Part shown: positions 34,293 through 43,653 of the stretch, piece by piece
How the letters are laid out: every line of letters starts with the position of its first letter
How positions within the stretch are numbered: the first letter of the stretch is position 1
From: CAZVGZ01 sp964627605
GTDB taxonomy: Bacteria; Latescibacterota; MWCZ01; CAZVGZ01
Direction of reading: 5' to 3'
Length of the DNA stretch: 64,000 bases
Assembly: GCA_964627605.1 (NCBI GenBank)
Contig: CAZVGZ010000012.1
Location: forward strand, 29,657 to 93,656
The notes under the pieces: generated by a model
The model's database searches: none
Seen by the model: only the letters and a program-made list of their open reading frames with translations
What the model was told of the DNA's origin: nothing
Translations under genes and position numbers: made by a program

Positions 34293-35393
34293 TCAATAGC
34301 GTCCGCTCTCTTTGGCTAGTTCAACCACGCGAGCTATGCGCTCCCTAGTGCCGTCGGGGGGAACTTGATCGGCGACGCCCAAGACGTAGTTGGGCGTTTG
34401 ACGCATCAGCTCAAGCGTCTGGCGAGTGTAGGATTCAAACTCCTCGTCGCTGACGTGCGGAGTGAAATAGATGCCTGGTAGACCGCCCCACAGAATCGTT
34501 TTCTCGCCCACCAAGTCCCGCATCTGCTGAAGCGATATATCCCCTACCGGCTTCGGGGTAACAGCCTCAATGACGTCAAACCCCGATTGCGCCACCTCTG
34601 CTCCCAACCCCTCAACTGTGCCATCGACATGTATGAAGGACGTTTTGCCAGCGGAACGGATCGCGTCGGTCCACCGCTCGTGATAGGAGCGCACGTACGA
34701 TTCATAAAAGTTCTTGCCAACCACTTCTGATGACAGGTTTTCAGGGATCATCAGACACTCTGCTGGGCTGTCGACACATATCTGGGCATCTTCGGCGACC
34801 TTCGCTTCCATAACCGCCAGGGTCGCTTCGAACTCGTCGCGGACGTCCATCCACAGATCAATGACAGTCTCCACTCCAGCATAGACCACCATCATCTGCA
34901 TAAATGGCGATTTGGGCAGATAGCACAGCACAACACCAAGGTCCTCGACCAGCCCTTGCCGCTTGACAGCTTCACTGTAATTAGCCGAGAACTCGGTATG
35001 CTCAAACCACCATCTCAAAGCCGCCAAATCTTCAGGGCCGTCCACGTAATGCTTGAGGCATGCGACAGTCGCAGAGTCAGGAAGCGCCTGCTGAATCTGG
35101 GTGAGCGAACCGACAGGGGTATTTACGGTGTGCTCAATCCGCACTCCGGTCCTGTCACCTTCTGCGGTGATAGTATCGTCGAGCGATCCGATGGAGGGTT
35201 GGTAGCCCTGGAGATAGAAGCCGACCCCAAGATCGCGATGGAAGTCGTAGTACTCATCCGATGACCCAAAACCTTCAGGTAGATCACCGTCGTTCTCCCT
35301 CGCCCCCGCCCAATAGGTCAGGTCGCCGAACCAGGGTACCCGGTCAGGCACTTCGCCTTTCAAAAATGTCAACATCCGTTCACGGTCGTTCAC
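34293..35393 (-). CDS. Uroporphyrinogen decarboxylase (URO-D) superfamily protein
   Basis: A 366-residue member of the URO-D/methyltransferase superfamily. It begins 'NDRERMLTFLKGEVPDRVPWFGDL', the typical family start, followed by a TIM-barrel pattern with 'FIHVDGTVEGLGAEVAQSGFDVIEAVTPKPVGDISL', 'KTILWGGLPGIYFTP' and 'NYVLGVADQVPPDG'. Such proteins outside haem synthesis are usually corrinoid-dependent demethylation or unknown enzymes; this one is not HemE. A GTG start at 35393 is preceded by AGGAG, which overlaps the methyltransferase stop. Confidence 0.85.
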   Translation of the reverse strand: MNDRERMLTFLKGEVPDRVPWFGDLTYWAGARENDGDLPEGFGSSDEYYDFHRDLGVGFYLQGYQPSIGSLDDTITAEGDRTGVRIEHTVNTPVGSLTQIQQALPDSATVACLKHYVDGPEDLAALRWWFEHTEFSANYSEAVKRQGLVEDLGVVLCYLPKSPFMQMMVVYAGVETVIDLWMDVRDEFEATLAVMEAKVAEDAQICVDSPAECLMIPENLSSEVVGKNFYESYVRSYHERWTDAIRSAGKTSFIHVDGTVEGLGAEVAQSGFDVIEAVTPKPVGDISLQQMRDLVGEKTILWGGLPGIYFTPHVSDEEFESYTRQTLELMRQTPNYVLGVADQVPPDGTRERIARVVELAKESGRY

Positions 35394-35402
35394 AGTCTGC
35401 TC

Positions 35403-36119
35403 CTAATCGTTATCAAGTTTCTTGCATCCGATGTACATCCCCCGCGTCATCGTCTCGGGATCGTGAACCACATCCAGTCCTGCATCGGTGAATGCGCCCA
35501 TATACTCGCCGTGCGTGAAGATGCCGAGTTCATGCGTCTCTGTCAGGTGTTGAATACCATCCGACGACGCCACGAGGCAATAAAACTCAAGATTCTAAAG
35601 GCCGTCCACAATGCACGAGCGCCCCACGCGCACGACCCTTTGGTCGCCCAGCTCTACCGACGTCACGTCTGTTTTGCCCTGTATCCACTGCTCAGGGGTG
35701 AACCATGGCTCCACCAAAAGAACCCCACCTGGGCTGAGGTGGCGCGCAAAGCATCTGAGGGTCTATCTCAACAGTTCTGCGGTGCGAACGTAACCTATCG
35801 AACCGAAAAGGCATGTCACCACGTCGAACGTTTGGCCCAGATCGAACTGCGTCATGTCTACAACTTGAAAACTTCCATCGGGACACCGTTTCGAGGCGAT
35901 ATCGACGAATTCGGAGTTGATATCGATGCCCTGCAACTCGTCGTAACTCTCCATCAATTGCTCGGTATGTTTCCCAGTGCCACAAGCCGCGTCCAAGATA
36001 GCCTTAGCGGGGCGGCGGGAGTGCTTATTGATGAGTTCCCGAATATCCGTCGCCGCGCGAGCGTAATCTTTGCCCGTGGAGTAGATCGCGTCGTACCAGA
36101 TTGCTGACTTGTCGAACAC
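35403..36119 (-). pseudogene. Class I SAM methyltransferase with two in-frame amber codons
   Basis: One uninterrupted frame of 238 codons reads as a single methyltransferase apart from TAGs at 35763-35765 and 35595-35597. Before the first stop: 'YDAIYSTGKDYA', 'AILDAACGTGKHTEQL' (motif I), 'GIDINSEFVDIASKR', 'TFDVVTCLFGSIGYV'. Between the stops: 'TLRCFARHLSPGGVLLVEPWFTPEQW'. After the second: 'LEFYCLVASSDGIQHLTETHELGIFTHGEY' then 'MTRGMYIGCKK'. No frameshift is needed. It ends with a TAG at 35403 that also carries the AGGAG of the next gene. Both internal codons are CAG-to-TAG-like. It is either a very young pseudogene or suppressed. Confidence 0.8.
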
Positions 36120-36234
36120 GGCCCGTCTTCGGTTTTAGGAAACACCCGTTACGACCTGGCTCTTGGTGGCGTACATTTACGAATATGACACGCGATGACG
36201 CCTGTCGGCCAACCCAGGGGTGAGTTCGAAACGA

Positions 36235-36864
36235 ATGACACCATCCAGTTCCAGCGCTATGGTCGAATCTCTTACCGATGCAAAAGCCGCGTTGAGAGCG
36301 GACATGCTCCAACGTCGCCGTAGTGAATCACAGAGCGATGTGGAGTCGGTTTCGCAGGACATTTTGCTGCGACTAGAGGAGATGAGTGTGTGGCGAACCG
36401 CCGAGGTGGTACACACATACGCCTCTGCGCTGCCAGGAGAGATCGACACCATACCGCTCATGGAATGGTGTCTTGAGAACAACAGAACTGTCGTGGTACC
36501 GGTCGTCAACAATGAACGCAAAACCCTTACCCACTGCGAACTGAAGTCACTTGGAGCGCTCAAGCGAACCTCTTTTGGATTGCTGGAGCCTGAAGGCAAT
36601 GACCAGGAACAGTGGTATGGCGGCGACTACGATGTTGTCATTACACCAGGATTGGCGTTTGATCGCTGTGGGCGCAGGTTGGGGATGGGTGGCGGGTATT
36701 ATGACCGGTTCTTTGCTGAGACTGCTGGCGTGCGTATTGCGCTCGCATCTGATTGGCAGATCGTAGATGCGGTGCCAACAGGGCCTCACGATCAGCCGGT
36801 GAATATCATCGTTACAGAGAGTCAGATCGTTCAGGTTCACTACTCAAAACACGCGCCCAAATAA
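36235..36864 (+). CDS. 5-formyltetrahydrofolate cyclo-ligase
   Basis: MTHFS, ATP-dependent conversion of 5-formyl-THF to 5,10-methenyl-THF. About 209 residues from ATG 36235. Conserved positions include 'AALRADMLQRRR' near the N-terminus, 'VHTYASALPGEIDT' and the C-terminal 'VITPGLAFDRCGRRLGMGGGYYDRFF', which carries the ATP and substrate loop. Upstream GTG 36220 is a possible earlier start. Lies 10 nt before thiI. Confidence 0.92.
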   Translation: MTPSSSSAMVESLTDAKAALRADMLQRRRSESQSDVESVSQDILLRLEEMSVWRTAEVVHTYASALPGEIDTIPLMEWCLENNRTVVVPVVNNERKTLTHCELKSLGALKRTSFGLLEPEGNDQEQWYGGDYDVVITPGLAFDRCGRRLGMGGGYYDRFFAETAGVRIALASDWQIVDAVPTGPHDQPVNIIVTESQIVQVHYSKHAPK

Positions 36865-36874
36865 GAAAGTGACC

Positions 36875-38131
36875 ATGCAGGCAAGCACGCTGACAGAACC
36901 GTCGACACCAACGGCGAGTGCGGAAACCTCCCGAGAAAATCCAGATTCGGTAGTCCTCCACGTAAGCGGGGAGATCGGGGTTAAAGGCAACAACCGGGGG
37001 ATGTTCGAGCGGACGCTCAAACAGAATTTAGAAAAGAGTCTAAAGGGACTCTCCATCGGTGGCGTCAGCAGGGAAGGCGGCCGTTTTGTCGTGCGGTTGA
37101 CACCAAAATCGCCTGCGCACCAAGTCCTTGAGCGCGCTGGTTATGTCCCTGGATTCGCCTCCGTAGCCTTGGCTACCGCTGCCGAACCCACCGTTTCGGC
37201 GATCTCAGAGGAGATATTGAGGCTCGCCGAGAGTGGACAAGGCTCATTTCGGATCGCAACACGTCGCTCAGACAAACGTTTCCCCATCAGCTCACCTGAC
37301 ATGAATGCCCATGTTGGGCAGATCATCGTCGATGCCACCGGACGCCCGGTGAGCCTGGACGATCCGCAAGAGATCTACCATATCGAAATCACCGAAGACA
37401 GCGCATTCGTCTACGCGTCCAGGCAGAAGGGTGCTGATGGGCTTCCCGTTGGCACTGCCGGGCGCATAGTGGCGCTGACATCGGGGGGTATCGACTCGCC
37501 TGTTGCGGCGTGGGATATGCTGCATCGCGGCTGCAATGTGGACCTGGTTCACTGCGCCAGTGTCATACCGGACAAACTCGACGTTTGGGACAAGCTGACC
37601 GAAATCAGCAAAGTTCTCGCCCGCTCGCAGGGAACCACCAGACTCCACATGGTGCCGTTCGGAGAATTGCAGCGCGCGATAGTAGCCGGTGTGCCAGCGG
37701 ACATGCGGATGCTTATCTACCGAAGGCTGATGGTCAAGATCGCCGAACGGGTTATGCTGGACGTTAAGGGCAAAGCCATCGTCACAGGCGATAGCGTGGG
37801 GCAGGTCTCCTCGCAGACGCTCGAAAACCTGAGGGCAACCTTCACCGCCACGGATTGGCCGATACTCTGCCCATTGGCAGGACATTCCAAAGAGACGATA
37901 GTGAAGCGTGCCAGAGCGATCGGGACGTATTCCATCTCAATCCAACCTGGCGAAGACTGCTGCCAATATATGGTTGCGCGACACCCGGTAACCCGCGCTG
38001 GTTACAAGAAAATCAGACAATACGACGAGTTGGATGTCGAAAGCGAGTTGTCAAAGGCGGTTGAGACCCGCCAGGTGAAAAACCTTAGTGCTGACTGGTC
38101 GGCGCCCCTGGATTACGGAAAAGGTTATTGA
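36875..38131 (+). CDS. thiI: tRNA 4-thiouridine synthetase ThiI
   Basis: Adds sulfur to U8 in tRNA (and may feed thiazole synthesis). Residues ~20-90 form the NFLD region and ~90-170 the THUMP domain. The PP-loop ATPase begins at 'RIVALTSGGIDSPVAAW' (SGGIDS). 'GDSVGQVSSQTLENL' and 'PLAGHSKETIVKRARAIG' are hallmark ThiI segments. It has no C-terminal rhodanese domain, as in Bacillus ThiI, so sulfur must come via a separate desulfurase. GTG 36869 is an alternative start. Confidence 0.95.
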   Translation: MQASTLTEPSTPTASAETSRENPDSVVLHVSGEIGVKGNNRGMFERTLKQNLEKSLKGLSIGGVSREGGRFVVRLTPKSPAHQVLERAGYVPGFASVALATAAEPTVSAISEEILRLAESGQGSFRIATRRSDKRFPISSPDMNAHVGQIIVDATGRPVSLDDPQEIYHIEITEDSAFVYASRQKGADGLPVGTAGRIVALTSGGIDSPVAAWDMLHRGCNVDLVHCASVIPDKLDVWDKLTEISKVLARSQGTTRLHMVPFGELQRAIVAGVPADMRMLIYRRLMVKIAERVMLDVKGKAIVTGDSVGQVSSQTLENLRATFTATDWPILCPLAGHSKETIVKRARAIGTYSISIQPGEDCCQYMVARHPVTRAGYKKIRQYDELDVESELSKAVETRQVKNLSADWSAPLDYGKGY

Positions 38132-38177
38132 GGAAAGATGAGTTCTACATTATTCCAGCCGGAGAGAGAGCAGAACA

Positions 38178-38966
38178 ATGCCGCTGTTGATAGAGCAAGA
38201 GATCGCGTTTTTCAAGGTGAACGGCTATGTGATAAAACGCGGTGCCATAGACTCCGATGCGGTGGCTATGTGCCGTGATAACGTCTGGGCGAACATTCCG
38301 GAATCCAAGGACGACCCGGAGAGTTGGACAGACGGAGCGCACGCTGTCTTTCGGACGCTCAAAAGCGACGACGCCTATTCTCCGTGGGCGTTGGAGCGGC
38401 CTTTCGTAGAGATGATGGAGCTTCAGCGTCCCTTCGCCGAGCAGATGTTGGGGGACAAGCTCGTTCCACCGACCCCTGGGTACGTAATGCTTCGATTTCC
38501 CAGCGGCGAGACGCAGTGGAATCCGCCTGACAGCGGCCATCTCGACTCGACCTGGGGCACATCGATGGCGACCGGAGTGCTTCTGGACACAGTCGAGCCC
38601 AAAGGTGGTGGCTATACCGTCTGGCCAGGCAGCCATCTGATGCATCATCAGGTGTTCCTGAACCGAGATGTCAAAACGAGCCCGATCTCAATGTTTGGCC
38701 CCTCGCCCTGGCCGACCGGTACAGGGGTCGAAGTCACTGGCGAGGCGGGTGATCTGGTCGTCATACACCCCTGGCTGCTGCATACTGTGGGGCACAACAT
38801 CACCGAGCGGGTTCGGATGATTCTGCTGACCGGATGGCGGCGGGTTTCTATAAAGCAAGACTACGACAATGTCGGTCCTGATCTGTGGTGGTACTGGGAT
38901 GGCATGAAATCGATCGAACAGGACCTCCTCGCCCAAAATCTAAGTTGGCCTGTCGGTTGCGGTTGA
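38178..38966 (+). CDS. Phytanoyl-CoA dioxygenase family protein
   Basis: Fe(II)/2-oxoglutarate dioxygenase (PhyH). The metal triad is visible: His121 and Asp123 in 'GHLDSTWG' and the distal His202 in 'VVIHPWLLHTVGHN', with Arg211 or Arg213 for 2-oxoglutarate. 'YTVWPGSHLMHH' is a typical helix-turn before the distal motif. The family is greatly expanded in Latescibacterota and Poribacteria. Its substrate is unknown. Confidence 0.88.
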   Translation: MPLLIEQEIAFFKVNGYVIKRGAIDSDAVAMCRDNVWANIPESKDDPESWTDGAHAVFRTLKSDDAYSPWALERPFVEMMELQRPFAEQMLGDKLVPPTPGYVMLRFPSGETQWNPPDSGHLDSTWGTSMATGVLLDTVEPKGGGYTVWPGSHLMHHQVFLNRDVKTSPISMFGPSPWPTGTGVEVTGEAGDLVVIHPWLLHTVGHNITERVRMILLTGWRRVSIKQDYDNVGPDLWWYWDGMKSIEQDLLAQNLSWPVGCG

Positions 38967-39065
38967 CATCTGGATGTGAATTGCATGTTTATTGAGATCG
39001 CTATGTTGCAGATCTTAACCTGAACGGTAGAGCGCCGGACACGAATAATCTGAAGGGAATAGCCC

Positions 39066-40079
39066 ATGACCAGCCGAGAGATAGTGCAGACAAGTCTGGC
39101 GTTTGCCGGACCTCCGAGAATCCCTTACGCGATGGGTGGAGGGTTTCCCAGCGATTTTAGGGGAGTGCGCCGCAAAGCCGCCCCCAACCGGATTATGCAG
39201 GACTGGACCGAGCGCGACGGCTACTGGAATATGATCGACGAGTGGGGAAACGAGTGGCGGCGGCTGGAGAGCATCACCAAGGGCGAGGTGTATAGAGGGG
39301 TTATCGAAGAGAGTTGGGATCAGCTTGAGTCCTATGATTGGCCTGCAACAGACGATCTGTCTCTATACGACGAAGCAGCCGAAAGAGTAAAGCAGTTTCA
39401 CGATGAGGGTTTTTTCGTTTGGGGCAGTGTCGGTTGGCCGTTTGATACCGCCAGATATATGCGCCGCATGGAGGTGTTCTTGGCGGACTGCGCCGAGAGT
39501 CCCGACCGGGTTGCTGCACTACTGTCCAGAGTAACCGACAACCTCGAACGCGAGATTCTCCGCTACGCTGACATCGGCGTAGACGGCATCAGTGGCGGCG
39601 AGGACTGGGGAACGCAGGACAGGCTACTTGTCAGCCCAACGATGTTCCGTGAGCTTTTCAAACCGGTCTTCAGGCGTCTCTGTGGTGCGGCACACAGCCG
39701 CGGGCTGCCGGTCCGCCTACACTCCTGCGGTTGGGTTAGGGACGTAATTGAGGATTGGATTGAGGTCGGTATAAACATCTGCCAGTTCGATCAGCCAGAA
39801 CTCCATGACATCGACTATCTGCACGACCATTTCGGTGGGCGGATGCACTTTGAGAGCCCGGTGGACATCCAGACAACACTTCAGACCAGGGATCACACTA
39901 CGATTGACGGCGCGGCGAAAGAGTATATCGAGAAGCTCGCAGCGCCCTATGGCGGTGGGTTTATCGCTGGGTTTTACAAAGGGCATGAAGCCGTGGGCCT
40001 GACGCCTGAGTATCAGCAGACCGCCTGCAACGCATTTATGAAATACGGCGACCCTGCGCCATGGGCGACATCGAACTAG
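39066..40079 (+). CDS. URO-D superfamily protein, second copy type
   Basis: A 337-residue TIM-barrel protein distinct from the one at 34.3 kb. The zinc or substrate site reads 'PVRLHSCGWVRDVIEDW' (HSCG) and 'ICQFDQPELHDIDYL'. It has 'SGGEDWGTQDRLLVSPTMFRELFKP', a common URO-D-like motif. Likely involved in methyl transfer or degradation rather than haem. It follows the PhyH gene in the same direction with ~100 nt between. Confidence 0.82.
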   Translation: MTSREIVQTSLAFAGPPRIPYAMGGGFPSDFRGVRRKAAPNRIMQDWTERDGYWNMIDEWGNEWRRLESITKGEVYRGVIEESWDQLESYDWPATDDLSLYDEAAERVKQFHDEGFFVWGSVGWPFDTARYMRRMEVFLADCAESPDRVAALLSRVTDNLEREILRYADIGVDGISGGEDWGTQDRLLVSPTMFRELFKPVFRRLCGAAHSRGLPVRLHSCGWVRDVIEDWIEVGINICQFDQPELHDIDYLHDHFGGRMHFESPVDIQTTLQTRDHTTIDGAAKEYIEKLAAPYGGGFIAGFYKGHEAVGLTPEYQQTACNAFMKYGDPAPWATSN

Positions 40080-40106
40080 CTCTTGCTCAGAAGGGAAAAC
40101 CACGTT

Positions 40107-40145
40107 GCGGCCCCAGTGTGACCGTTGTGATACGGCTGGGGCCGC
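40107..40145. terminator. Strong hairpin between URO-D and FAD-oxidoreductase genes
   Basis: A 10-bp stem (40107-40116 with 40136-40145, GCGGCCCCAG and its complement) and 19-nt loop, 28 nt past the stop. No T-run follows, so it may be a weak terminator or an mRNA-stabilising hairpin. Confidence 0.5.
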
Positions 40146-40186
40146 GACGTAGTGTCCTCAAATGCGCCCCCAACATCTGAAAAAAA

Positions 40187-42565
40187 TTGAAAACAGAACC
40201 GCAACAATTCACCGCACAGATCAAACTTGAATCCGACTGCGACGTAGTTGTCGCTGGCGGAGGCATCGCAGGCGTGTTCGCTGCGCTTGGTGCCGCCGGT
40301 CAGGATGCAAAAACCGTCCTAGTAGAGCAGCATGCGTTCGTTGGCGGGCAGGGCACGGCAGGGGGCGTACACACCTTCTGCGGCGAGACCAGGCTCGTAA
40401 ACAACCCGTGGCGTCTGATGCTTTCCCGTCTGAAGGAGTTGGGAGGCATAGAGGAGTATTCCTCGACGCGGGATGGGCGACGATTCGAGATCGAAGCCCT
40501 CAAATTTGTGCTGCAAGAGATGCTGATCGAAGCGGGTGTGGAGCTGTTGCTTCACACAAGTCTGGTGGACGTTGAGCGGATTGGGGACAGCATATCGTCG
40601 TTCATTCTCTTCAACAAGACCGGGTTCTGTCGCCTCAACTGCATGCAAGCCATCGACGCCACAGGCGAGGCCGACCTGGTTCACCGCGCAGGCTGGGCGA
40701 CCCTTAAAGGCGGTGCCGTACTCGCCCCAGGCGACCCGCCGACAGTAGACCACGACGCTGGCTCGCTCCAGCTTCCCATGAGCCTCTATTTCACTCTGTT
40801 AAACACCCATCAACCGGTCACCCCCTACCTGCCAGACGGCTGTCCTAAATGGGATAGCGACGAAAACCTTCCAATGACCACCGTCACCGCCGACGGCATC
40901 ACAGCGGTTGTCAAGATGAAAGTCATCGGCCACGACGCATCAGACGGGGGGTCGCTGTCCCACAGTGAGATGGCGGCTCGTAGGCAGATGATGGGTCTCG
41001 TCCACTATCTACAGACCAAAGGCTACGGCGGCGCAAAATACGATACATATACGTTGGGATGGGTGGCACCGCACATCGGCATCCGTGAAGGGCGCAGAGT
41101 AAGTGCGATATACGAGATGTCGGTTGATGACCTGTTCAGAGGACGCCATTTTGACGATGCGATCGGCGTGGGCAGCTACCATGTTGACTACCACTGGCCG
41201 ACGGTGGTTCAGCGCGCTGGCACAGGTGTTACCACCCAGTGTCCGCCATACCAGATCCCTTTGAGGGCGCTGCGTCCTATGGGGTCGTCCAACGTTCTGG
41301 CCGCTGGCCGGTCGGTGTCAGGTGAGCAGCTTGCGATGAGCTCTTTTCGTGTGATGGGCACGTGCGCTCAGACAGGTTTCGGTGCTGGTGTTGCTGCTGG
41401 GATCGCCGTCAGCAAAGGGGGTTCGCTGGATGGGCTTGAAATTCCCAAACTACAGTCGGTCTTGCGCCAGAACGGCGTTCGGTTTGACTTAGCGCCCTAC
41501 AACCACAGAAGAACACTGGGTGGAGCATCCACAAACTACCTGCGCGCAAAACGGGGGTCGGTGGAATCAATCGCTTCGAACGGCGCCACCACTATCCTCT
41601 CGACATCCTTGGCACTGCTACCGTCAGGCGATCAGGTATGCGCATGGGTTGAATCCGACAACAATGGCTGGCATCTCAATACAGCGATACAGAGCGAAGC
41701 AGACTGGTGCGAACCGTCTCTCATCCACCGATCAACAGATGATGCTCCAGCCAGTGTTCTTCTGTGGTTGGCCGACTCGCGCCGTATGTTCGCCGAGGGG
41801 ATTGAAGAGCATTTCGACAGCGGACAGTCTGTCGAGCAGGACGAGCCGCCAGCTCTCTATCTGTACGCCGGAAAAACAGGTTGGCGCAGTGATGATGGTA
41901 GCGGTTCTTGGTGTGTAATGGATTTTGGTATTGAGCTTCGCTCCCGCCCGCTGATCATCGAAGACGGCTCCTCAATCGCGCTGGCATTGCTCAACGGACG
42001 GCTTGTGACAGCCACCGCCACATCAGACTCAGACACCTGGGAGATAGGCAGCGCACTTAATCTGCCTCCCGCAGACCTCAACCATGCGTCGTTGTGGCGA
42101 TCCGACGGTGCGACGCGCGGCATCTGTTGGAGCGGCGACGGAACGACCGCCTGTTGGATCGAATCACGCGACGAAGGCAAGTCGTGGGTCGTCTCAAAGC
42201 GCCAAGAGCGATTTGGATTGATCCTTGATGTAGCAAAACTCTTGCTATCGCCTAACGACCCACCGACCCTCGTGATGGCCTCGGTCCGAGATGGCGTTGT
42301 GCAGGTCGCCGCTTCCTACGACGATGGCGAGACTTGGCCGAATACATTTGCCCTAGACGACGCAAATGAGTCCATCGGTTCTGTTTCCCTAGTTGCTACA
42401 GCAGACGGATATGCTGTGAGTTACGCACTGTGCCAAAATGGCATATCCGTACAGCGCCGAAGCCCAGAACATCTGCTTGGCCGCGCACATCCAAGTGTCG
42501 GGCACGGCGGTTCGCCGGACTGGATTTCGGTCATGTCCAAAACCGCTGAGACCGCTGCGAAATGA
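40187..42565 (+). CDS. FAD-dependent oxidoreductase fused to a BNR/sialidase-like domain
   Basis: A 792-residue protein. Residues ~16-430 form a FAD-dependent oxidoreductase: dinucleotide-binding 'CDVVVAGGGIAGVFAALGAA', 'QHAFVGGQGTAGGVHTF', 'GREGRRV'-like 'IREGRRVSAIYEM' and 'GSSNVLAAGRSVSGEQLAMSSFRVMGTCAQTG' near its end. Residues ~450-792 contain repeats of 'W.SDGATRGICWSGDGTTACWIESRDEGKSW' and 'AASYDDGETWPNTF' (Asp-box, S/x-DxGxxW), so a beta-propeller is fused on. The start is a TTG at 40187 with no strong RBS. Role: probable dehydrogenase or oxidase linked to a carbohydrate-binding or sensing propeller. Confidence 0.85.
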   Translation: MKTEPQQFTAQIKLESDCDVVVAGGGIAGVFAALGAAGQDAKTVLVEQHAFVGGQGTAGGVHTFCGETRLVNNPWRLMLSRLKELGGIEEYSSTRDGRRFEIEALKFVLQEMLIEAGVELLLHTSLVDVERIGDSISSFILFNKTGFCRLNCMQAIDATGEADLVHRAGWATLKGGAVLAPGDPPTVDHDAGSLQLPMSLYFTLLNTHQPVTPYLPDGCPKWDSDENLPMTTVTADGITAVVKMKVIGHDASDGGSLSHSEMAARRQMMGLVHYLQTKGYGGAKYDTYTLGWVAPHIGIREGRRVSAIYEMSVDDLFRGRHFDDAIGVGSYHVDYHWPTVVQRAGTGVTTQCPPYQIPLRALRPMGSSNVLAAGRSVSGEQLAMSSFRVMGTCAQTGFGAGVAAGIAVSKGGSLDGLEIPKLQSVLRQNGVRFDLAPYNHRRTLGGASTNYLRAKRGSVESIASNGATTILSTSLALLPSGDQVCAWVESDNNGWHLNTAIQSEADWCEPSLIHRSTDDAPASVLLWLADSRRMFAEGIEEHFDSGQSVEQDEPPALYLYAGKTGWRSDDGSGSWCVMDFGIELRSRPLIIEDGSSIALALLNGRLVTATATSDSDTWEIGSALNLPPADLNHASLWRSDGATRGICWSGDGTTACWIESRDEGKSWVVSKRQERFGLILDVAKLLLSPNDPPTLVMASVRDGVVQVAASYDDGETWPNTFALDDANESIGSVSLVATADGYAVSYALCQNGISVQRRSPEHLLGRAHPSVGHGGSPDWISVMSKTAETAAK

Positions 42566-42696
42566 GCCTGTGTTCTAACGTCCGGAACGCGGTCGTCCTC
42601 CAACAAGCGCCATTTGACACCTGCCCGGTCTAGGCGCATATTTAGTAGCAGTCTAGGCTCATTGATCCTGCTTCGATTCGACCTCTGGCCCAACCG

Positions 42697-43653
42697 TTGA
42701 AAGAACCGTTCGTGCCACCTCCCCCTCCGAACCAACGCCAACTGACCATCGCCTGCAATCTAGCCGCAGCGTTGCTGACCTCATCGCTCTTACTGTCATG
42801 CGCGCTCAGGGTGACAACCCCTGCTTATCAGGTCGAAGAGATTGTCGAGTCGGACGAGTTTTCTTCAGAGACCGACTTTGCCCAGTTCCATCTTCAGCTC
42901 GGTAATGAATACTTCCGCCGTGGCATGTTTATGGAGGCGATAGTCAAGTTTCGCAAGTCGTTGGAGATCAACCCGTACTCCCCTGAAGCCCAGAACAACT
43001 TAGGACAGAGCTACTACCGGACCGGCAGGAGAGATTTAGCCATCAGCCGTTTCCGCCGGGCGCTCCTGTTAGACCCCACCTACGGCCCTGCCCGCAACAA
43101 TCTGGCGGTTGTAACCGACGACCCCGCCGAGAGGCTCAGGCAGTTGCGACAGGCCCTTGATAGCGCGCCCAAAAGCGCCACGATCTACAACAACATGTGT
43201 TACACGTTCGTGCAGATGGGCAAGCTCGAAGAGGGCGTCAACGAATGCCTTGCCGCCATTGAAGCCGACTCCTCCGACGTTACCGCCCACTACAACCTTG
43301 GTAGCGCCTATCAGGATCAGGGAAGACTTGACGATTCGAGTGACCAATACCTGATCGCTCTAGGGCTCGCACCGAGAAACGTGGATGCGCTTAATAATCT
43401 GGGGCTGGTCTATTATCACCAGTCGAAAAAACTTCTGGCGAAAACGATGCTTGGTCGAGCACTCAGGATCAATCCACGACATCCTGTGGCGAACTATAAT
43501 CTGGGTCTTGTGTTGGAGGCCCAAGGTGACTACACCGGCGCGGCAGACGCGTTCGAACTCTATCTGCGCTACCGTCGCGAGGCTACTGACGCAGCCGACG
43601 TTCACAACCGCGTTCAAGAACTCAGGTACCGCTCACAAGGAGCAGGATCATGA
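42697..43653 (+). CDS. TPR-repeat lipoprotein
   Basis: Lipoprotein signal with a Pro-rich start ('PPPPPNQRQ') and lipobox 'LLLSC' (about residue 33). From ~70 onward there are six or seven TPR units ('AQFHLQLGNEYFRRGMFMEAIVKFRKSLEINP', 'NNLGQSYYRTGRRDLAISRFRRALLLDP', 'AHYNLGSAYQDQGRLDDSSDQYLIALGLAP'). TTG 42697 is used as start; no clear RBS. The end overlaps the next gene by ATGA, so it works with the 622-residue exported protein. Confidence 0.8.
   Translation: MKEPFVPPPPPNQRQLTIACNLAAALLTSSLLLSCALRVTTPAYQVEEIVESDEFSSETDFAQFHLQLGNEYFRRGMFMEAIVKFRKSLEINPYSPEAQNNLGQSYYRTGRRDLAISRFRRALLLDPTYGPARNNLAVVTDDPAERLRQLRQALDSAPKSATIYNNMCYTFVQMGKLEEGVNECLAAIEADSSDVTAHYNLGSAYQDQGRLDDSSDQYLIALGLAPRNVDALNNLGLVYYHQSKKLLAKTMLGRALRINPRHPVANYNLGLVLEAQGDYTGAADAFELYLRYRREATDAADVHNRVQELRYRSQGAGS

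Noticed and set aside
35463..36107. 214-residue plus-strand open frame
   Set aside because: It is antisense to the methyltransferase locus, has no RBS and no family-like sequence; the minus strand explains the region.
37292..37885. 197-residue minus-strand frame
   Set aside because: Antisense to thiI.
38145..38648. 167-residue minus-strand frame
   Set aside because: Antisense to the PhyH gene.
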